Below, in pieces: positions 23,737 through 28,950 of a DNA stretch of 28,950 nt. The stretch is from Pinguiococcus pyrenoidosus (Eukaryota > Sar > Pinguiophyceae > Pinguiochrysidales > Pinguiochrysidaceae): NCBI GenBank assembly GCA_019677205.1, contig JAAMXY010002392.1, positions 881 through 29,830 of the forward strand, given 5' to 3'. The notes under the pieces are model-generated. The model searched no databases. It saw only the letters and a program-made list of their open reading frames with translations, and was not told the origin of the DNA. Both the position numbers and the translations under genes were made by a program. Positions within the stretch are counted from its first letter, which is position 1; each line of letters opens with the position of its first letter.

Positions 23737-24876
23737 CTATTCCGTCGTGGCTACGGGCTTCGCCGCAGAGCCCTCGGCCGAGCTCTCCTCCGGAGCCTCT
23801 TGCATTTTGGCTTCGCGCGCGAATTCTTTCAAAGAGTCTGCAGCGTGCGCGAGGAGCTCATCTATGCCATCCTTGTCCTCCAGCTGGTCCTGCGCCCACG
23901 TCCACTCGAACGAGCTGCCCCGGTCTTCAAAGCCGCAAGCGAGCATCAGAGGAATCGAGCCCTTGAGGGGCACGAGATACTTCTCAAACGACTCCGTGGT
24001 CTTTGGGAATCGGCGGTAGCGCGGAATGCCGAGCGTGAGATTCTTGATGAGCTTCCCCAGGAAGGGTGCGGTCTTCACCAGCTGGCTCGGCGCATTGCTC
24101 TGTTTGACGGCCTCCAACGCCTTGTCGATCTCCTTCCTCCGAGACGAAGGCTCTCCCCCACGCCCCTCTACCACCTCTAGGCTTTCCCCTTCCTCGGACT
24201 GCGAGCTGCCAAGCTTCTCTAACGAGCTCTTGATCGCTTTGATCTCCCTCCGAAGCTCCTGCGCCGCGCTGACGGTGTGAAGCGCCTCCACTTGAGCCAC
24301 AAGCCTCGACACGATGCTATTGTTGTTGCGCAGGAGCTCGTCCTGGCGGGACACTTCTCTCGTCAACCGCGCCACCGCAACGCACAGCTTGTCCACGTCG
24401 CTGTCCTCCCCGGTGAGCTCAAGCTCCGCTTCAAGAGCCCCGTCCCCGCCGCTGGCGCCGCTCTCAAGCGCCTCGAGGCGCCGCTGAAGCCGGATTTCTC
24501 GCAACTCCTCCGCGCGCAGGCTCTCTTCCTCCTTTGCGGCCCGGTAGTTGGCCACCGCGGCGTGGATGGCGAAAGCAGCCAAGGCGAACCCCCCAAACAC
24601 CGAAGACGGCAGCAGAAGGCGCTGCCACAGCGGAGGCTGCGGCGGGAACAACAGCGGTGGGGGAGGCGGTCGGCCACCAAAGCCTTCAGAGAAGCTGTCG
24701 GGGGCGCTTGAGACCACTTGAGCGCCGCCGACCCGCCGAAGCGCCTCGTCAATCTCCGATTTCTGTAGTCCTTTGGACTCCAAAAACTGCAGCTTCTGCT
24801 TCAGAGGCGAATTCTGCACGTTCGGGTGGCGCAGAAACTTCTCCCCGGCTGCGACGCGCGCCTCGTCGAGCGACAT
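23737..24876 (-). CDS. PEX14: peroxin-14 with a C-terminal PUB-like domain
   Basis: PEX14 is the membrane docking and pore partner for the peroxisomal import receptor PEX5. The 379-aa intronless product begins with a textbook Pex14 N-domain (residues 4-50: FLRHPNV, SPLKQKLQFLESKGL, then EIDEALRRVG), followed by a Pro-rich stretch (69-82). One membrane segment lies at about 91-110, and coiled coil follows to about 222. Unlike usual PEX14, residues about 249-355 resemble a PUB domain, the fold of PNGase, UBXD1 and HOIP that binds the C-terminal tail of Cdc48/p97: LGKLIKNLTLGIPRYRRF, SFEKYLVPLKGS and LMLACGF align with the nilknP-kyR / N-aF / Ga-eLL-GF pattern. Direct recruitment of cytosolic Cdc48 to the peroxisome is an inference. 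The start at 24876 opens with MSLDEAR in good context. The frame is open further upstream to 25065, but that part covers promoter-like sequence. Confidence 0.85.
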   Translation of the reverse strand: MSLDEARVAAGEKFLRHPNVQNSPLKQKLQFLESKGLQKSEIDEALRRVGGAQVVSSAPDSFSEGFGGRPPPPPLLFPPQPPLWQRLLLPSSVFGGFALAAFAIHAAVANYRAAKEEESLRAEELREIRLQRRLEALESGASGGDGALEAELELTGEDSDVDKLCVAVARLTREVSRQDELLRNNNSIVSRLVAQVEALHTVSAAQELRREIKAIKSSLEKLGSSQSEEGESLEVVEGRGGEPSSRRKEIDKALEAVKQSNAPSQLVKTAPFLGKLIKNLTLGIPRYRRFPKTTESFEKYLVPLKGSIPLMLACGFEDRGSSFEWTWAQDQLEDKDGIDELLAHAADSLKEFAREAKMQEAPEESSAEGSAAKPVATTE

Positions 24877-25149
24877 GGCGCGAACGTCGAGGCCGCAGAT
24901 CTCAACGGTCGATTTGAAAAAAGCGCGCCAAAACAAGGTTGGAAAAGGGCGCCAATCGCGGGACAGATGCCCAAAAGAGAAAAAGGACAGATACCGACTT
25001 TGAATTTGTGCATCTGTCTCAGAATCCGTTAGAAGACTGAGAGAAACGCCACAATTTGGCGCCATTTTTCCGAATTTACGCTCGAAAGTGCCTTCTTCTG
25101 CACTCTGTGAGACATAGAAAGAGCAGGTGACAAGAAAATCGGGATTTCA
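24877..25149. promoter_or_regulatory. divergent promoter region between PEX14 and FAM177 with three E2F-like motifs
   Basis: The spacer is 273 bp. GCGCGCCAAAAC (24923-24934; reverse complement contains TTTGGCGC), GGGCGCCAAT (24947-24956, which also contains a CCAAT box) and TTTGGCGCCA (25055-25064) all resemble the E2F consensus with A/T flanks. With two genes diverging from so short a spacer, sharing of these elements is likely. Binding is not shown. Confidence 0.5.
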
Positions 25150-25687
25150 ATGGCGGCTGTGGACAGTACAGCCGAGACTCCGACGGCAGAAGCGCAGACC
25201 TCTGGCTTTTGGGGCTCTTGGTACGGCACAAGCTTGTCCTGGGTCGGTGGTAAGGCCTTGTCCACCGTGGAGTTCATTGGGGAAGTGGTGGCGGATGTGC
25301 TGGGGCTGAACCAGAGTGAATATCAGTGGGTCATCGACTCCATCCAAGATGATAAGGTAAAATGCGGCGTCTTTGAACGGCTTTTGATGGCGATTCTCTC
25401 TCGTTTTGGGGATATTCTACATTTCCCGCGTCTTCGTGTCTCCTATGCCGATAAGTCTTTGATACTCAGCTCTTGACAGCGCCTCTTTCAGTATGAAAAG
25501 GCCCTTTTTCCTCCTTTTTTCACGGATTTTGAAGAGTTTGTGTGATGATTGTGCCTCTCTTCTCTCTTTGTAGGAAAGGCAAGAGGTGCAGCGGCAGATT
25601 GCGGAGCGGCGACAGGAGCAAGATCGACAGGCGGAGCTTGCGATGCGGCAGGAGCAGGAGGACAGCAGCGTAGACAATGCCGTGTAG
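25150..25687 (+). CDS. FAM177: FAM177-family protein
   Basis: This small protein resembles animal FAM177A1, which associates with Golgi and ER membranes. Exon 1 (25150-25356) and exon 2 (25574-25687) join in phase 0 across a 217-nt intron with donor GTAAAA and acceptor TTTGTAG, giving 106 aa. Residues about 18-66 carry the family signature: FWGSWYGTSLSWVGGKAL, then FIGEVVADVLGLNQSEYQWV. Exon 2 encodes a highly charged Glu/Gln/Arg helix (ERQEVQRQIAERRQEQ), as in the C-terminus of the family. Without splicing the protein would end at 25476 with an unrelated tail. The start is the first ATG after the divergent promoter. The stop is 69 bp from that of the convergent RCC1 gene. Molecular function is poorly known. 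Confidence 0.8.
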
Positions 25688-25756
25688 AGAGCGGATGACA
25701 TACAACGACGAGGAACGCCTTTTAGACCTGTCTTGCATATCTCTTGTTCTCTTGTG

Positions 25757-26157
25757 CTACTCGTCGTCTTCGCCCTGCAGCGTCGCCTTCAGATTCGTAA
25801 AGTACTCGCGCTGCCACTCGTCAAACATGTGCCAGTCGATTCGGACGCCAGTCGACGCAACGCTTCTGCCAGTGCCCGAGGAAGAGGAGCCGGAGAACGC
25901 CTCGACCTCGGCAGAGGGTGATGCTGAGAAAGCTATTTTTGCCGTAACGAGACGCGTTGAGAAGAGGGTAAGAACGCGCCTGGGAACAGCCAGGAAACGA
26001 AGGGCCGTGGAGGAGGGCATCACCTTCGCTGGGGTCCTCCAGAGGCTCGAAGCTCTTGTCCGGGTCAAACTTGAGAATGGCGGTCTCGACCAGTTCATCA
26101 TCGACTTGGACACGGAGGTCGTGTTCATTGCTTAGTGCTTGTGCACATCTTGAGCAG

Positions 26158-26188
<31 letters not shown>

Positions 26189-28605
26189 CATCTCTGCCAC
26201 TCTGCGCCTCTGCAGCGGTTTGATACAGAAAGAGACGTACCCGAGCAGCAATGGTCTCATCTGGCTGTAGATCTCGATGCACTCGTCCGTGGCATCCGCC
26301 AGGCGGTCAAAGACATCGCGAACGGGTGTCCAGCAGCCTGTGTGGGCAAGCAAACGGACGATTGAGCTTATGGATCACATTTCCGAGCAGCATTGTGCGC
26401 ACGCACATCTGCAGAATCCGGAAGCGGCACAGTCACAGATATCCGACGAGCTCTGCTGATGGAAGCGCGGTTCCGCGAATCTCGTCGCATGGCATCTTCT
26501 TATGCAGGCCATGCACACGAGCCGCAGCTTGAGGGAAGGGACGTCGTACACCGTGCGCCATGCGCCTCTGTAGAGCGCATCGTCCTCATCTGCAGGCTTG
26601 GTGTTGTAGCAGTAGCTAAGGATCGATACCAGCATCATCGTCAAGCTTGCGCATCCGTTGAGGGAAACCAAAGACGAGCCCTCACCGAAGTTTGGGATCG
26701 ACTCTGGGAGGCGGACAGTCTTGATCCTCTGCACCGGGCTGGCCGGGCAGTACGAGGTTCGGCGTGTCGAGGTAGTCGGCGTTGAGGCCTATGCCAAATG
26801 GGTGAGATTCCCGTGCTTGGTGCGGGGCATCACCAGATCTGCACCTTTGGCTGTCATGTCCTTCTTCAAGATGTCGTAGACCAGCATGCCCTCCTGCACC
26901 AAAGTGTCGAAGTAGGCTTTGTAGCTCGGCTCGTCGCGCACTGCGGGGGGAAACGAGGTTGATTCAAGACCGGAAAGAAAGCGCTGTCCTGGTGGTCGCG
27001 GCACTCAACCTTTTCGAGCAGTCCCGGTCGTGATGACGATGCTGTGGCGTTTTCCCGCAGCAATGCTGCAGCATCGGGCCCGGGCCATTGGCGCCAAAGG
27101 CGCCGGCTACGGAATGGTCCGGGCAATAGCGTGAAAGGGCGCCGGAATCGCTGGAGCTGTCCGTCGGGCCTACCTTGAGCCGAACGTGCTTGTCGCCGAG
27201 GCCGAGTTCTCCGTAGTGGTTGAAGCCCCACACCCACACACCTTCCTGAGACCCGTCCTTCGCCGCGGACATGTGGCGTCGAGGCTCTTGGCTGTTTTCC
27301 CCTTGGGACGCCTCTGCACTCTCTTCATCCGCAGCGTCAGCCCCAGTGTAGATCAACGCCATGCTGTGATTGTGGCCTGCTACAATCTGCACGAGTCGGT
27401 GAGTACCAGCACCGCGTTCTTCCGCTGACGACAAAGGAAGGACAAGGCCTTACCTTGTCCACGCCGCGGATGGATGGAATGACCATGGGCTGTCCGCAGT
27501 CCCAGTTCTTGCCGTAGCCGACGGCGCCGTAGGTCCCGCGGCCCCAACCAACGAGCTGCTGCGACTTGGTCAGCATTGCAAGGGTGTGGAAGCCTCCGGC
27601 GGCAACCTCCTGAATCTCCAGGCGGAGGCTCTTGCAGACGCGCCGCAGCGAGATCACCTCCTGTGGTCGATGCCGCGCTGCAAAGTGGGCGCCATTGCCC
27701 AGCCGCTCGTCGGCAGCGTTGCCCCATGTGAAGACTGTCTGAAATGGCCGCTGGCCGCCCGGCTCGCGCACTCTCACCACCGCAGCGCAGTGCTCTGCGC
27801 CGGCGCTGACGCCCAAAACCTCCTCGTTGCGGGCGAAGGGGATCTCTCCCGGAAGGGTTTGCCATCTGCCGCCTTCGCCATGGGCGCAGTGCTGCGCTAC
27901 CATCAGCTTTTCTCCGCGACCAAGCTGGCCGTGGTTGTCTCGCCCCCAGGAAAACACTCTCCGAGTGGCTGCGACATACGCCACGACGTGCCAATCGCCT
28001 GCGCTGATGGAGGTGACGTGCTGTCTGGCCAGCGGCGTCATGCGCTTGCGGCGTCTTCTGGATCGTCCGCTGCTCTGCTCATCGCCCTTCAGCTCCACCT
28101 TGCTCACGCAGACCGGGAAGTACCGCGACGCGCTGTCTCCGAGGCCCAAGACACCGTAGCGGCCACTGCCCCAGGCGAACACGTCTCCCACGGCGCTGCG
28201 AGCAAAGGAAGAGGCCTCCGAGGCTGCCACTTCCACGACATACACCCAGCGGTCCAACAGCTCCCCTTGCACGGGCTGCGGATGCGGCGTGGGCCTCAAG
28301 TCTGCGGGGCCTACGCCGAGCTGCCCATCTTCATTGCAGCCGCAAGCCAACACGTTGCCGTTTGCAAGTGCGAAGAGACTGTGTCTACCGCCGGCGGCGG
28401 CTGTGCGCACGCTCATGGCGTCGGAGCGGCCAAGGCTGAAGCAAGGATGGGGTAGACTCTGCGGTACCGAGGCGACTCCAGCGTCGACACCACCTTCTTC
28501 TTCTTGGCCTTCTGTTGGATCTGCAGGCGCTGCGAGGCCTAGGCGGCCATCGGCGCTCCAGCCGAAGGTAAAGACGTTCGCAAGGCGGTCCGAGGCGTCC
28601 GTCAT
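25757..28605 (-). CDS. seven-bladed RCC1 protein with C-terminal Cys/His-rich UBR-like tail (nine exons)
   Basis: Exons are 28605-27454, 27386-27174, 27106-27010, 26940-26845, 26788-26686, 26615-26407, 26337-26241, 26130-26024 and 25923-25757. Intron lengths are 67, 67, 69, 56, 70, 69, 110 and 100 nt. All phases agree and give 746 aa. Residues about 10-487 form an RCC1 beta-propeller with seven blade motifs (FGWSADGRLG at 14, CGCNEDGQLG at 88, WGSGRYGVLG at 145, and others to WGFNHYGELG at 434). Splicing restores the last blade (HVRLKPAP, IAAGKRHSIVITTG). A basic cluster RSRRRRKRM (181-189) could be a nuclear signal. The tail is not a family I can name. It has a Cys/His-rich patch (CMACIRRCH 588-596, CDC 614-616, CRC 622-624) resembling part of a UBR-type zinc box, then acidic and Ser-rich stretches. 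RCC1 propellers bind Ran, chromatin or ubiquitin-system partners. Donor choice for introns 4 and 6 is least certain. Confidence 0.75.
26161..26188. repeat. (AG)14 microsatellite in intron 7 of the RCC1 gene
   Basis: Fourteen perfect AG dinucleotides lie on the + strand. On the gene's sense strand they read (CT)14, about 20 bases before the 3' splice site at 26132-26131, so the repeat forms the polypyrimidine tract. Length variation is likely and could affect splicing. Confidence 0.9.
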
Positions 28606-28950
28606 CGTTGTTCTGAGAACGGCAGGCAACGTGGACAGTACCGGTCTCCCTTGCGAGACCTCCTCAGGTTGTCTTGTTCCTGCACAAGTCGTACAGGATG
28701 ACAGCTCACACAGAGAAGTGCGGCGGAGAAGATCGAGAAGATTTTTTCTTTCACCGGAGAGCGCTGCAGAGAGGGCCAGAGTCCGGCGTCGAAAAGCATC
28801 TGGGGCCGGGATCACCTTCCTCCCTTTCCCTTAACACGGCTGTGTACAGAACACATGTGGCATATATCATACTGTATGTATTCATGTACAGTATCCCTAG
28901 CCTAATAGTGACCAGCCTGATAGTGTCCCAAGCCGAATAGTGACCGAAGC
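28606..28950. other. 5' flank of the RCC1 gene to the window edge
   Basis: The first 210 bases are open in frame with the RCC1 protein but contain no ATG, so they are probably 5' leader. The remainder becomes AT-richer (about 28835-28900), consistent with a promoter core like those of the other genes. A short repeat begins at 28899. No gene was recognised. Confidence 0.45.
28899..28945. repeat. tandem repeat of about 15-17 nt running off the window end
   Basis: Three near-identical copies of AGCCTAATAGTGACC occur at 28899-28913, 28914-28928 and 28931-28945, with one to three differences. The last bases (GAAGC) may begin a fourth copy outside the window, so the true array length is unknown. 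Confidence 0.75.

Noticed and set aside
24877-25065. Upstream in-frame extension of PEX14 by 63 codons
   Set aside because: It covers the divergent promoter with its E2F-like motifs, and the Pex14 N-domain already begins a few residues after the ATG at 24876.
26964-27434. Separate small protein with an RCC1-like piece on the minus strand
   Set aside because: It is exons 2 and intron 2 of the larger RCC1 gene read through. Splicing at 27173/27107 gives a better propeller blade.

Overview
The window is GC-rich nuclear DNA from a flagellated eukaryote. Spliceosomal introns (GT...AG, 56-217 nt), an axonemal dynein heavy chain, a peroxin and Kozak-like start contexts rule out a prokaryote. A Cdc48 ATPase with an apparent signal peptide, a Phe at the likely cleavage site and a basic transit-like stretch points to an alga with a complex plastid of red-algal ancestry (stramenopile, haptophyte, cryptophyte or alveolate relative). 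The sequence alone does not settle which.

Layout: a possible 3' end of a + strand gene (2-43), then nine genes on strictly alternating strands: THH1/TOM1-like 7-TM protein (-, 868-2089), plastid-type Cdc48 (+, 2627-5269), Mpv17/PMP22 protein (-, 5435-6208), DNAH2-type inner-arm dynein heavy chain (+, 6963-20569), DIX plus auxilin-type J-domain protein (-, 20736-21899), TilS-like tRNA(Ile)-lysidine synthase (+, 22445-23713), PEX14 with a C-terminal PUB-like domain (-, 23737-24876), FAM177 protein (+, 25150-25687) and a nine-exon seven-bladed RCC1 protein with a UBR-like Cys/His tail (-, 25757-28605). Four divergent intergenic regions (273-754 bp), most with AT-rich cores, probably hold shared promoters. 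The convergent 3' ends lie only 23-166 bp apart.

Several gene models need splicing that a plain open-frame reading misses. The dynein's true C-terminus lies behind a 65-nt intron, the J-domain is completed by a second exon, and the RCC1 gene runs through nine exons whose phases all match. Five genes carry a single phase-0 intron, and in four of them it lies 38-51 codons before the stop.

The genes do not form one pathway. Themes are organelle protein import and ubiquitin/Cdc48 machinery (plastid-type Cdc48, PEX14-PUB), flagellar motility (DNAH2), vesicle traffic (DIX-J, FAM177, THH1-like) and organelle translation (TilS). The strongest novelty candidates are two domain fusions, DIX with an auxilin-type J-domain whose HPD reads HAD, and PEX14 with a PUB-like domain that would be expected to bind Cdc48 tails.
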